Of a stretch of 64,000 bases of DNA, positions 51,925 through 62,848 are shown one piece after another (position 1 is the stretch's first letter; each line of letters begins with the position of its first letter). The position numbers were made by a program, and so were the translations under genes. The stretch covers positions 62,001-126,000 of the forward strand of contig WION01000108.1 of assembly GCA_015039365.1 (NCBI GenBank). Reading direction: 5' to 3'. This DNA is from Amanita rubescens. Lineage: Eukaryota > Basidiomycota > Agaricomycetes > Agaricales > Amanitaceae. The notes under the pieces are model-generated. The model searched no databases. It saw nothing but the letters and a program-made list of their open reading frames with translations, and was not told the origin of the DNA.

Positions 51925-54225
51925 ACTGGAGCCCACCACTCGGTCCAGCCTTTGGCCGCACTTAAAGCCACTCTCATTTTCATTCACAAACAGCCCCCAG
52001 AGGCTCTCATTCTAATTGGATGGCCCCATCAGCTCATTCTTGCTCACACATGTCTATTGGTCACCGCCAAATGCGTCGTCTCTGCACCACACACTGCCGC
52101 TCGACATCTACTGCCTACAGCCTATTGGATTCCGCCTGCTGCAGCTCTATCGGACCCCGCTTCTGCATCACAGCCCGCTGAGACATGCACAGCGCTAGTG
52201 CTAGCTGCTATCTGCCTCAGCAGCTCCAATCCTCTGGCCTACATCCTATCCCAAGCGCTTGCACCATGCTGACCGATACCTACAGCCTGCCACGCCCTCA
52301 TCGGAGTCCATCGGAAACCATTAGAACCTGCCAAGACTGCCACACAACGTTTGCACCGTCCTGCATCCTTATCAGTCACCATCGGTTGCCATCGCAGCCA
52401 TCCGCCAACACCACCTTGCAGCACGTGTCAACCTCATGCACCACCTCTGTATCGCGTCCCACTGCTCAGTGTCCACAGCCTGACACAGCCTGATTGGAGC
52501 CTCCTAGCGCAGTCGCAGCCATCGGATCCCATCAGCCACCATCGCAGCTCATCCACAGACACCGACTTGCTGCACACGCCCGCCTCATGCACTTCGCCAC
52601 GCATTGGATACTTTCAGAGCACACCCCAGCCAGCCACCAGTCATTTCACGCCAACCCGACCCTTCATCATCGGATCGCATTCCCTACCTCACCAACACAT
52701 GTAGACCATGCTCCTGCACCCTCCTTTCACCTCTCGCACTCGCTACAGCCGTCCGCTGCCATGATCCACATCTCCCGATGCTGCCAGCTTCTCTGCTCAC
52801 TTATCACCAGTCCGCTGATGCCTGCAAGTCGCCATTCTTTTTTTTTCAGCATTTTTTTTCTTTTCTACCCAGGATCAGGATACGGCGTAGCCATATTTGT
52901 TCAAATGGCTACATTTCATGCTCAATTGGACCTCAACCCATGTCTCACCACCATCAGCATCACCTCAGCTCTGTCATATCCCGTTCCGGACTCCACCCAA
53001 ACTCCGTGACCTCAGACCCTGATGGATTCCCAACTATACCCATGACCACTTTCCACTCATGTCGCATCTCATATCAAGCCTATGCCAAACTCCAGAAACT
53101 CCATCACAGACTCCATCACAACTCCATCACAACTCCGTGCCCGGACTCCATACTTTCCCTGACATTTGCTAAGTTCCTTTCTATGTATTTTCCATACTTG
53201 TTTCACCTCTTGTTTCATCTCAGGCATCACTGGTATCACAGTCCCTTTGTACCATATGCTCAGCTCCACTTCCTGTTCCATATCTCCATAGTTTCCTCGC
53301 TTAGCTAGTTCCCATCAGAGCACGGCCATAGCTTCCCTTGTCAGACTATGTATATAAGGCCTCACTTGTACTCATACAGTAGTCCGAATATTGACTTGGA
53401 TTGTGCCCCAACTCGCATTGACTCCCTGTCTCTTATCATCTAAGACCTCATCCAGACCGCTCGCCCTCCGGACTCCATCCTGGACTCCAGAGCATTCTCC
53501 CGAAGTTTAGGCAAGACATACGTTAGCACGGCACAGCTTGCACACTGAAGCCTAGCCTTTCCCCACTCAGTCCCAGACTCTGTTATACTCCATCCTTTCC
53601 TGTCCACGGCTTAGTTCCCAGGCTCTGTCCCAATTAGGATCACCATCCTTACAAGCTCCAAAACCCTTGCCAAGTCAATCTTGAAGCACAATGGAGTGTG
53701 GGGGAAGTTGGGATAGACTCGGATAATGGATATCAGTACGCACAGACGCAGGACCCACCTTTAGCCCTTTTATGACTCGCATAGCCGCCGAATAGCCTTT
53801 AAGACGCGCAGGGTACGCACCCCAAATGAGTGGGGGTGGCCCTAAGCTGTGGGATGTGCCCCCACAAAATCGCATTTACTTTCTACCGCCAACAATGACT
53901 ACTGCGACCATGCCATCTGCTACTCTGCAACCGCAATGCACCCCTCCCCCTCACCCCAACAGCATCTACATCATGCCGACTGCCACCGAGACATCCAACA
54001 ACTTCCTGAGCCCTATCGCCACTGCCGACTCCTTTCTATTCACAACTACCTACGCACAATCGGACCTCGCCAACACTCGTCTACACCACCACCAACACAT
54101 TCCCTCACCTCCAATGTTCCATCCTTCGCTGCTGACACTCCCTTCGCCTCTGACGTTCCATCTTGGTCTTCCACCAACGCGATGTGGGTTGACAGTGATG
54201 TCAGCATTCAAAACTGGTGAGCGGG

Positions 54226-54543
54226 TGTAACATGCCGATATCGGCTATGTTGTACTCAGTGCTCAAACCCAACACATGGTGGACTCTGACCTCCGACACT
54301 GCGGACCCCAAAACCTGACATCAGACACATTGGATCGTTGGACACATGTAGTACACGAGGTAGACAGTACATATACTTGTTGTAGTTTAGATATATACAC
54401 CTTCTTTCCTTCCGACCACTTCAGTGCAATCGTCTGACAGTGCAGCCAAGGTTGGGTGCGACTGCCCCGTCCACCGAACTCATTTGGCACATGCCGAGAC
54501 ACTTGGGGGTTGTGCGCAACACAGCCTCCTTTGAGTTGTTACA
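54226..54543 (+). repeat. LARD-B right LTR
   Basis: 318 bp, preceded by the purine-rich GGTGAGCGGG and followed by ATGG, the duplicated target site. Confidence 0.8.
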
Positions 54544-55040
54544 ATGGATAACAGTATGCACAGACGCAGGCTCACCTTAGGACCCTTTTACGCACACATA
54601 GCACCGCCAAAGCCACCGATTGATTTACTGGAGTGCAAGGTACACCCCTCACCGAGCGGGGGTGGCCAGAAATGTGGGATGCACACCCACACTCAATTTT
54701 ACTTTCTACTGCTGACAATGAACACTGTGACCACACCATCTGCTACCCCGCACCCTTGACATGCCCCTCCCCTACACTCTGACAGCATCCGCATCACACT
54801 GACCACTGCTGACAATTCCGAGACCACTGATGATCACCAAGCCCTACTGACACTGCCAACTCCTCATTTGAATCATCGACTACCTACACATGCTCGGACC
54901 CCACGGACACTTTCGTCTATGCTACCACCGACCTCTGCTGCTCTACCAACATCCCTCCCTTGCTTCCAACATCCCATCTCATTCACCACCAACATGACAG
55001 AGGTTGACGAGGATGTCAACATTCAAAAGTCCCCAGTGGG

Positions 55041-55846
55041 TGTAACGTATCGATTCTGGCTATGCTGGAATTGATACTGAAACCCTTCTGCCACCCAGAC
55101 TCAGACCTCTGACACCTCGGACCCCAACCTTGGCATCAGATATGTATCGGACCGATGAAACAATAATGAGAAGGCCGACGTGGAACAGTGTTCGGCCAAA
55201 GGGGCTACGGAGGTCTGACCAATGTGCTTAAGTGCGATAGAGTGCCGAGAGCGAAGGAGAAGGAACGGAACGGTGACCGAGTCACCGAGCGAGAAGGAGA
55301 ACGGAAATCGGACGCAAGGGAACGAGAAAGAGAGCGGAAGTGAGACCGGCTGTATATTCGATGTCCAACTACTACAGACAATGCCGTATATATACTACGA
55401 GGACATGAGGCTTACCTGCGACGAGCCTTCCTCCGAGTCCGTTGGTCCATGCGCGTCTAGGTGCCCCGTTGCGTTCGAATACTGCTCAAGTTGCGGGAAT
55501 GGCCCTGTCGCAATGTGGCCGGGCGTGAAGGTTTGACTTCGGAAGCTTCCATGATGCGTGATGTGATGCCGAGGATTGGAATGCGGCGTGCTTCGGTGTT
55601 CGGTTCCAACGTAGCCAGAACCGGCTCGTTACACCGAGTAGCACACATAGTACACGAGGTACAGAGTACATATAGCTTGTGGTGGCTTAGTCTAATACAG
55701 TTTACTTTCCCCTCGCTTCACATCTACTTTCCAAGCTCAAGGAGTGCGACCGAGCTCGGACGAGCACCTTTCGGTGCTGCTGAACTCATCGGCCGCATCG
55801 CATGTCGAAGGCTGCACCCCAAGTCAGCCTCACTTGCATTGTTTCA
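55041..55846 (+). repeat. LARD-A right LTR, interrupted by a solo LTR
   Basis: About 324 bp of LTR sequence split at 55,155 by an insertion (55,156-55,633). Beyond its end (TTGTTTCA) Gypsy-2 gag sequence resumes. Confidence 0.75.
55156..55633 (-). repeat. Solo LTR inserted in the LARD-A right LTR
   Basis: 478 bp, on the minus strand TGTAACGAGCCGG...TTGTTTCA, flanked by the 4-bp duplication CCGA (55,152-55,155 and 55,634-55,637). Its ends match the LARD family ends in the opposite orientation, and it has a TATATA motif near 55,388. The four-base duplication agrees with LARD-A and LARD-B. Confidence 0.75.
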
Positions 55847-55851
55847 ACAAA

Positions 55852-57209
55852 GAGGGACTATCCTTCATTGATCTTTGACAAAACCCAATTTCTCCTTCAT
55901 CTCTGTTTTTTCCTCTTTGGTCATTGATCCAAAGTAATCTCCCATGGCTTGTCTTCTAATCACGGTTTTCCCTTTACAATATTTCACAATGTGTCCTATT
56001 TTTCCGCAGTTATAGCATTTGGGCGAAGGACAGGTCATGGGTGTTTGGTGACTGGTCCACATCCATTGCATTTTCGTCTTTCACTTTAACCATGATTGTT
56101 TCTTTCTTTGGTTGGCTTGGGCCAGCCTGTGCATTTGTCCTTGTTACTTTGAACTCCCTTTTGCCATAGTACTTTTCGGCTTCTCAGAATTGTCTTTCTA
56201 TTTCAGTGGCTCTGTTGTACCATGCTTGGAGTTGTCCTGGGATACTGCTGTCTCCGGGGTTTCCTAATTCAATTACTCTTCATCCAACTCCTCTTTTGAC
56301 TCCTCTTTTGAATTGATCAATGAGGGTGATTTCATCGAATCTGGAAAGTTGGGCCCATCCTTTAAATTCAATGATATATTCTTTGATCATTTTATCTCCT
56401 TGTTTTAATTCTCGAAGTTTCTTTACGGCCTCATCGCGCGTTTCCATGGTTAGGAAGTATTGTCTTGCTTCCTCTGCAAACCCCTTCCAGTTAAGGAGGG
56501 GAGGTTTGTGTGTAAACATGTATTTGGGCCATTCTGGGTGGTCATCCATTGCGGCTTCTGCTGGTATTACTGTATATGCTTGGTAATCTGTGCAGGTTCA
56601 TCCAGGGTAGGTGTTTAGAAATCTAATTCTTTCTTCATCGTATTGAGCAATTTCTCCTATTTTTCCGTTTGCCCAGTTCATTGCCCGGTTGCCTTTGCCT
56701 TTCCTAATGCATTGAATTGCATAGGTAATCCATCCTCCTTCATCAGTTAATCTAACTTGAACGAAGTAGTAGTTCATTCTCCTAATCCAAGCATCAATTT
56801 CTGCTGGTTCGCCTTCATAGTGTTCGGGTGGTTCAACTTTTAGTTCCAGTGGTCGAGTCCTAAGTCTATCATTTTCTCTATCAGCTCTTTCAGCAGCACG
56901 TCATTCTCTTCCAAGTTGTCTTTCAAACTCTTGTTGTTGTTGTGCCAATTGTTGTTGAAAGTTTTTGTTTTGTATCCGTAGTTGTTCTACAATGTTTGCA
57001 ATATTTGCTCCTAAAGCGGCTGCTGCTACCGCTGCCTCTTCATTGTCTGCTGTTATGTCTGCTATTGTAGGGGTTGCCGTTTGAGAAGTGGCTCTGATAA
57101 CGTTTCCAGTATCGTCAAAGGTGGGATTGACTACCTGGATATGGTTACAGCGCATGAGATAGGTGAATCCTGCCAGTGCAATAGCGGTGAATGCAGCTGG
57201 TAGGGCCAT
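55852..57209 (-). pseudogene. gag: Gypsy-2 Gag with four UGA stops
   Basis: Minus-strand frame from ATG 57,209 (MALPAAFTAIALAGFTYLMR), Gln-rich coiled stretch (NFQQQLAQQQQEFERQLGRE), TGA at 56,901, capsid-like INAWIRRMNYYF-type sequence, TGA near 56,595, FTHKPPLLNWKGFAEEARQY, IEFKGWAQLSRFDEITLIDQ, TGA at 56,280, another TGA near 56,185, then, after a frameshift, the zinc knuckle CYNCGKIGHIVKYC (near 55,990). All four nonsense codons are UGA. Confidence 0.75.
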
Positions 57210-57353
57210 GGTTTAGCGGGTGTTCAGAGTTTGGATGAATTGTTGGTGTATTCGTGCAATATGGATTGCAATGAGGTAAAGGTATTGAAGGTGTGCTATC
57301 AGGGCGATAGCGCGGAGGATTTGTTGAAAATTTGTGGTGAGTGGGGTGAAGAA

Positions 57354-57365
57354 AAGCAACAAGCT
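57354..57365 (-). other. Gypsy-2 self-priming primer-binding site
   Basis: On the minus strand AGCTTGTTGCTT lies two bases after the 5' LTR and is the exact complement of AAGCAACAAGCT inside the LTR (57,520-57,531), at the predicted RNA start 26-30 nt after a TATA motif. Same spacing and logic as Gypsy-1 with an unrelated sequence. Confidence 0.7.
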
Positions 57366-57367
57366 TA

Positions 57368-57688
57368 TGTCATGAGCCTTAGACAGGTGTCACAACACAA
57401 GACTCAATCACTTCGTAGCTACTGCTGACAGCTTCAAACAGCGAGGATGAATACAAGACCCATCAAGGGTCAGGGCAAGTTGAGATAGGAATCACAACTA
57501 AACTGTCCAAGGAAAGACTAGCTTGTTGCTTGGGTATTTACTACATATTACTCTACTTATATACTATCTAGGGTGTAGGGTTGTGGTATAGGGTATGAAG
57601 AAGTCATTAGGGTACAGGGTTAGTAAATACATGAGTTGTACATGCGCGAAGCATGCAGCATATCAAGGAGTGAAACAGGGGTGTGACA
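57368..57688 (-). repeat. Gypsy-2 5' LTR
   Basis: 321 bp, plus-strand TGTCATGAGCC...GGGGTGTGACA, followed by the duplication TGGTC. Confidence 0.9.
57557..57563 (-). promoter_or_regulatory. TATA box of the Gypsy-2 LTR promoter
   Basis: TATATAA on the minus strand, about 26-30 nt upstream of the self-priming complement at 57,531-57,520. Confidence 0.5.
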
Positions 57689-57798
57689 TGGTCTAGGAAT
57701 GGTGTGGGACCAGAGTGGGTTCCAATGCCATTCCTAGGAAATATTTCAAAAATCACCAGGAATACTAGGAATCCACTAGGAAGCGTGGCTGAGTGTAA

Positions 57799-58040
57799 AG
57801 TACTGAAAAATCCGGAAAAATCATGTGATCAAGGTGGTGCAAGAATTATGTTCCAAAACAATGTCAAACTTAAGATATTTGCAACATACTTGTTTAAATG
57901 CTTTGGGTTGAAAATTGAAAGGCTGCCAAAAAATCTTGAAAAATCTGGAAAATTCATGTGATCAAGGTGGCACAATAAGTATGTTCCAAAACAGAGCCAA
58001 ACCCAAGATATTTGCAAATACTTCTTAGGTGATAAAACAA
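57799..58040. repeat. About 134-bp tandem repeat, two copies
   Basis: Same unit as at 3792-4210 (GGAAAAATCATGTGATCA ... AAGATATTTGCAA ... GGCTGCCAAAAAATCT), here in two tandem copies directly after a CAGTACTTTAC-type repeat terminus. Confidence 0.6.
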
Positions 58041-58167
58041 ACCAGGTGTGGGTTCAGAGAGAGACTTACATAGCAGATGCAGGGATGACTCAAGGATGTG
58101 GTGACAATGTGATCATGGACTTACATAGTAGGATTCTGAAAGCTAATCTAATATCAGAAAAACAGCT

Positions 58168-58263
58168 GAAAATAGATAAGGGTATATAAAGCTTTACAAC
58201 AATTGAAAAGCATATACTAATCAGGAAAATGGTGGAAAATAGATAAGGGTATATAAAGCTTTA
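58168..58263. repeat. 67-bp-spaced direct duplication
   Basis: GAAAATAGATAAGGGTATAT with the following 9 bases occurs at 58,168 and again at 58,235. Confidence 0.7.
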
Positions 58264-58327
58264 TAACAACTAAAAAGTCTATAATATATACAACTCTGAT
58301 ATGTCAATTGATAATAAAGGACAGTGG

Positions 58328-59092
58328 GGTTGGTGGATTTCACAAGGTAGCCCAGAATTGGCACTTTCACAAGTATGGGACTATCTGACAAATGAATGTA
58401 CATCAAAGGCTACAATATCATGATCAGGAAAAATAAGTATTACAATTGTGGGCAATAGCTATAAGATTTGCCAAAAGCTACCAGCTGTCTCAGGGTAGAT
58501 AAGACACAGTAGCAATGGCAGATTACATCACAGATATCAGAGTGTGACCAATGGATACTAGTAGTTAGTAATATATACAACTTTGATATGTATTGATGAT
58601 AATGTAATATGTATAAAGGATGGTAGGGTTGGTAGATTTCACAAATACCTTCAAGATTTGAAAACAACATTCAGAGGTAGCTGCAAGTGGTTTTGTGCAT
58701 ATAACTAGATTGTCCCAATCAACAATTCCTACTCCACAATTACTATGTAAGCCATTATCAGGCTTTATCTACTGTTTCAAGAGTGATAATGAAAGATCAA
58801 GCAATGATAAACTACACAATATCAGACATTACAAAGAATTACAGTTGATATATCTGAATTGTATTGAAGTATCAGCCAGTGATATTTTGCACAACAGTGT
58901 TGTAGGAAGTGATCAAGACATTATAAGGTCTTACAATTTCTCAAACATTCTGGCACTATATGAGCTTGAGATAGCACTGTCTTATCCACCCATTCTATTG
59001 TAGCCTTTTACATTCATTTCCCAGATGGTCCCATCATCCATACTTGTGAAAGTGCAAATTCTGGACCTACCTCAGCATGAAATCTACCAACC
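58328..59092. repeat. Foldback repeat, about 90-97-bp arms
   Basis: Left arm 58,328-58,416 (GGTTGGTGGATTTCAC...AAAGGCTACAATA) and right arm 58,996-59,092 are imperfect reverse complements. Between them GGTAGGGTTGGTAGATTTCA (about 58,622) is a further copy of the arm end. AT-rich and non-coding. Possibly a MITE, but no clean target duplication was found. Confidence 0.6.
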
Positions 59093-60372
59093 CTACCATC
59101 ATTTATATAACATTATCAAGGTTGGCCCAGACTTACCAATTCCCTGCTCTTTGCCCTATGATACCCTACACATTTACCTCCATACACTGTGTATCTAAAG
59201 ACCTATATTCATTAGAATTTGACTTACTGTTCTCCAATATCATCACCAAGGTCTTGCTTAAACAATATTGTCCACCCTCTGTCAACAGTTGTCTCAAACC
59301 TGTTTAGTTTGCCAGACACCTCTATCATGGGGCCAAAGCTTGATAGGAAGAGACTGACATGATTATAGCACACTGACTTCACTATGTACTACTAGTATGA
59401 CAAATTACCAAGGAATCATCTAGGCCCCCCTTCCTCCTTGACTTTGATGATATCACCAATCACATTTATTCATGACTTCTGACAACATGTCATAGGTGAT
59501 TAGTGGTCACTGGTTGTTGCTGGCACAAGGTGAGATTGTGCAGATGGACCATGGCACACAACTACTAGTAGAGCACCAGCAACTCCTGCACTGGCTACAC
59601 CCCTGCACTTTGCAACTGGCAGCAGCAACACATTGCAAGTTTCTCACACTTGCATCCTAAAAAGTATTTGCAAATACAATATGTCCAGTTTGGCCTCACA
59701 ATTCTTCAAATATGACCTGGATCACATGGTTTTTCTGCATCTTTCAAGAACTTTTTGGAATTTTATTAAAAATATAAATGATGCCAAACAACCATGCATA
59801 CCCATCACAAGGGTATCCAAATGTGGTATCTAACATTGCATATGGCAGAATAGGACAATCCTAATATACTAACACTAAATAACAATGCAACATCATCACA
59901 TTCAAAAGGACAAGAAGTGAACAGTCACTTTTATGTACAATATACATTATCCATGTTCCTTGTGACATTCTTACAACATGCAATACAAGTACAAACAATG
60001 ACAAATAAGCATCACAGTTGAAACAAGTGAGAAAATAGCTTTCAGATGCATATACATTCATTACACACATATTTTTAGATGTGTACTACATGTACAAACA
60101 GTAGAAAATGTCATTAGTAATCATCAAAATCAAAACAAGCAAGAAAAGGGCTTTCAAATGGCTATACAAACATGTATATTCCCTATAAATGAGCTTTTAG
60201 GTGTGAAAACATCATAAAATTACATAATCAATATAGTAGGGGTGTTGTATACCATTATTTGTTAAAAGTAGGGTGTTATTCCGCACAATTTCACATGGAA
60301 TCTGCAGAATTCTGTGGATTCCATGGATTCCATGGATTCCTCAAGGAATGGGGGGTGGACTGCAAAGTACTG
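59093..60372. other. AT-rich DNA and a TIR-repeat end, no gene seen
   Basis: No convincing ORF. The right end at about 60,290-60,372 has the GGATTCCATGGATTCC array and ends GACTGCAAAGTACTG, i.e. another right terminus of the CAGTACTTT repeat family. Confidence 0.45.
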
Positions 60373-60781
60373 AAAAATCTGATGCTTCAATTTCCTTGCG
60401 GATCTTCAGGCCATCAGACATCCACTTGGTTGTGTCCTTCATGGCTGCCCTAAACTCTTTGACAAAGTAACACAGATGCCATGTATACATGATCAATGTC
60501 CCAACAAGAAAATGATGAAATTCCTCTGCAGTTTTGCGGGTGTAGCCCTCAGGGGCATGCAGGTGCCATCACTGGTTGTGTTAGCGTGGGCTGCACTCAA
60601 CAACTTCAAGAAAGATGGTCACCAGTCAAGGGGAAAGGTGGTAGCTACCCCGCCTTCCTTAGTGAAGAACATTGTGGATTTGCTGAGCAATTTGGATAAT
60701 GCTTCGTTGGATTTATCTGGTGCCAGCCAGCTTGCCCATTCATATTCTGAGATTGTGGTTGACACCGGGAATTGATAGAGT

Positions 60782-61388
60782 TTATGCAAGAAACTGGCCC
60801 AGCGCTTGCCAAGATGTGATCTGCTGGTACATCTTTGGCCAACACTTAGAAATAAGATAGTAGGAAAATCGCCTTGAGAATTGAGTCAGGTCTTTCGGAA
60901 ATGCCTTGAGGTTTTTGAGATACTCAGACACTGTTGCAATGTGTCCTTCCAAAGGCAATTCCACTCCCCTAAGTTGCCTTCATACAGGTAAGTATGGCGC
61001 AATAGGGTGGAAGCCTTGCTCACAATTCTAGACAAGCAGTTTTGTTGTCCTTCATAAGACTCCAAATACTATTTCAAATCTTAGCAGTGGTGGTAATGTC
61101 ACCACACACACCCTCCCAAGGCTTGGTATATTTAATGCAGTACCCAAGATATCAGTCGGTCCTCCCCATCTCCTTATCATCTAAGTCCAATGGGTGTAAT
61201 ACAAAGGATGGATCTAGGGTCAGTGAATTAGGGGTGGTCAGTTTGACTGCTGAATCATCCAACTCAGGCTCGATGTCACTGTCCACTGGGGAATTGGGGA
61301 TGATGGCCAGTTCCCCATCTGCCAAAAGAGTGTTAAGGGCAAGTCTGGGATGTTTGTCAGGGTTTGGTGACTTCTCACAACATATCAT
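60782..61388 (-). pseudogene. Unidentified gene remnant
   Basis: Two minus-strand frames look protein-like. Near 61,150-61,388: PDKHPRLALNTLLADGELAI and SDIEPELDDSAVKLTT. Near 60,782-60,964: ELPLEGHIATVSEYLKNLKA and FPKDLTQFSRRFSYYLISKC. Between them the plausible reading ASTLLRHTYLYEGNLGE lies in another frame. Probably exons or frame-shifted parts of one decayed gene; the family is not recognised. Confidence 0.35.
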
Positions 61389-62336
61389 GGGATCATGCCT
61401 GTTACATATGAAGTGTCCACACCTGTTTAGTAATAAGTTATAGATAACTTATATTTGGATTTCAACTTACCAGCATCATCTCTCTTCTCCACCAAGCAAG
61501 ACATAATGGATGTATGCTGCTATCCTTGTCTGAGTTTGTCAGGGCAGTCCTTATTGACATTCTCACAGTCAAAATTTGAATAAAAGTCCCTGGATGCAAA
61601 GGAGGGACCATCCTCTTTTGGGTTGGCAACAACCCACCAATCAGCACATGGAACCAACCTTGTAAAGTCCCGGTTCATCCCAGTTCCCAACCCCTATGTA
61701 TCTATTACAGACATCCCTACAACATTGGGACTTCACTTCATAACCCAACCACTTGTTGATGATTCATCATTATCAGTATGGGATGATGCACAGTAGGCAT
61801 ATGTCCCAAAAGCTGATGTGCTGGGGTGACCCAAAATGTTCCTTGCATTTAAGGTGATCAATGCTGTTTCCTGTATAATTTATCATAAAATACCACTTCA
61901 ACAAATGAAAAACTAAAGGTTGGCATAAAACCCTCCAAAAAAGAGGAATTTCTTGCTTGCATTACTAATATAAAAACATACCTACACTTGAAATATACAG
62001 CAAAATGATTTACATGGACATCCCAACACCTGATCAGCCCATCAAAAACCTCTATTTAGAAAGGGACAGATCATGTGTCTCCATTTCTATTGGCTACCTG
62101 TAATAAATGTGGACATAAAATAATTATTTCTGAAGTTTTACAAGTCCCTTCTCCCACATCCAGACATATTGCCATTTCTGGAAGGTGGGGGATGTATTTG
62201 TATATGTTTTTGACATGGGAATTTGAGCACAAATTAGGAACAAGATGATTGCCTTATTTGGTAAGATAGACAGGTTCCAAATAAGGCAAGCTTACCACTT
62301 TTGGAATGAAAGTTTGGTGCTAATTTCATTCCAACA
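61389..62336. other. AT-rich DNA, no gene seen
   Basis: Only short ORFs without motifs. Confidence 0.35.
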
Positions 62337-62660
62337 CTTTACCCTCCCCCACGTGTCCTTGTGGACTCCTTGTGGACTCCTGGACTCCTCAGGACTCCTC
62401 AGGACTCCCTGTAGACTCCTGATAAATTGACATAAAATGCCAGGAGTGGACAAGGACTCCTTGTGGACTCCTTGTTCACTCCTCATTGACTGCAAAAAAG
62501 CGAAAAATGCCAGGAGTCATCCCACAAGGAGTGGACCAGGAGTCCCTGTGGAGTCCTGCTCACTCCTGGTTCAAAGCAAAAAAGTAGTAAGTAAAATTGC
62601 AAGGACTGGACAGGAGTCCCTGTGGAGTCCTGCTCACTCCCTGCTCACTTGTCATTACTG
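62337..62660. mobile_element. Left end of a TIR element with GGACTCC/GGAGTCC array
   Basis: Starts with the 16-bp terminus CTTTACCCTCCCCCAC (62,337-62,352), identical to that at 1043-1058, followed by dense GGACTCCTTGTGGACTCC-type words. The matching right end is not seen before the hAT MITE at 62,849; either truncated or outside the window. Confidence 0.55.
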
Positions 62661-62848
62661 TAACAATGGCAACAGAAATCTGTTGCACTACAATGCTACA
62701 TAACAGTGAATCTAAATAACTTAGTACAAACCATTTAAAAACCTCATCTGCGCCAATCAATACCAACACCATCACCACCACCACTATCATCATCACCATC
62801 CACCTGTGGCCCACTTTTTTCCTGCTCTGATTGTTTGTTGATGTAATA

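Larger units (their letters stand above)
51607..54543 (+). mobile_element. LARD-B: second non-coding LTR element nested in LARD-A
   Basis: 2,937 bp. LTRs of 318 bp at 51,607-51,924 and 54,226-54,543 (TGTAACATGCC...GTTGTTACA), flanked by the 4-bp duplication ATGG. The primer site TGGAGCCCACCACTCGG at 51,927-51,943 is identical to that of LARD-A, and the interiors are homologous (same CCCCAGAGGCT, GGATGGCCCCATCAGCTCAT and poly-pyrimidine-CAG segments). ORFs of 100-234 codons are skewed-composition artefacts. Confidence 0.8.
50335..55846 (+). mobile_element. LARD-A: non-coding LTR retrotransposon inside Gypsy-2
   Basis: LTRs at 50,335-50,649 (315 bp) and 55,041-55,846 (about 324 bp plus an inserted solo LTR). 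Ends TGTAACGTATCG...TTGTTTCA. Directly after the left LTR, TGGAGCCCACCACTCGG (50,652-50,668) is a tRNA-type primer site. Flanks ACGA/ACAA fit a 4-bp duplication with one transition. No gag or pol; the interior is C-rich and G-poor on the plus strand and houses LARD-B. Confidence 0.75.
44570..57688 (-). mobile_element. Old Ty3/gypsy chromovirus (Gypsy-2) with nested insertions
   Basis: Flanked by the 5-bp duplication TGGTC (44,565-44,569 and 57,689-57,693). The 5' LTR is on the right (57,368-57,688) and the 3' LTR on the left (44,570-44,887); they differ by several percent, mostly transitions. Gag (57,209 downward) and pol (50,325 to 46,336) lie on the minus strand and are interrupted by LARD-A (50,335-55,846); a solo LTR (45,110-46,245) lies in the 3' region. 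Coding frames are kept but contain about ten UGA stops. Confidence 0.9.

Noticed and set aside
50549..53308. ORFs of 100-234 codons in the LARD interiors
   Set aside because: Composition follows the C-rich, G-poor strand skew, several frames are open at once, and homologous stretches in LARD-A and LARD-B do not keep a common frame.
46651..56901. UGA as a recoded sense codon (Trp, Sec or Arg) in Gypsy-2
   Set aside because: Gypsy-1 gag, pol and the copia polyprotein all end with UGA, and UGA-bearing genes are only the decayed ones; CpG decay explains them better.
7014..57209. Neurospora-type RIP (CpA context) as the cause of the stops
   Set aside because: RIP would also create many TAA and TAG codons from CAA/CAG; none was found among about 17 stops.
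45110..57688. First idea that the LTR at 45,110-46,245 is the 3' LTR of Gypsy-2
   Set aside because: It has its own GTTGT duplication; the outer LTR at 44,570 shares TGGTC with the right end and has the polypurine tract, so that one is the true partner.
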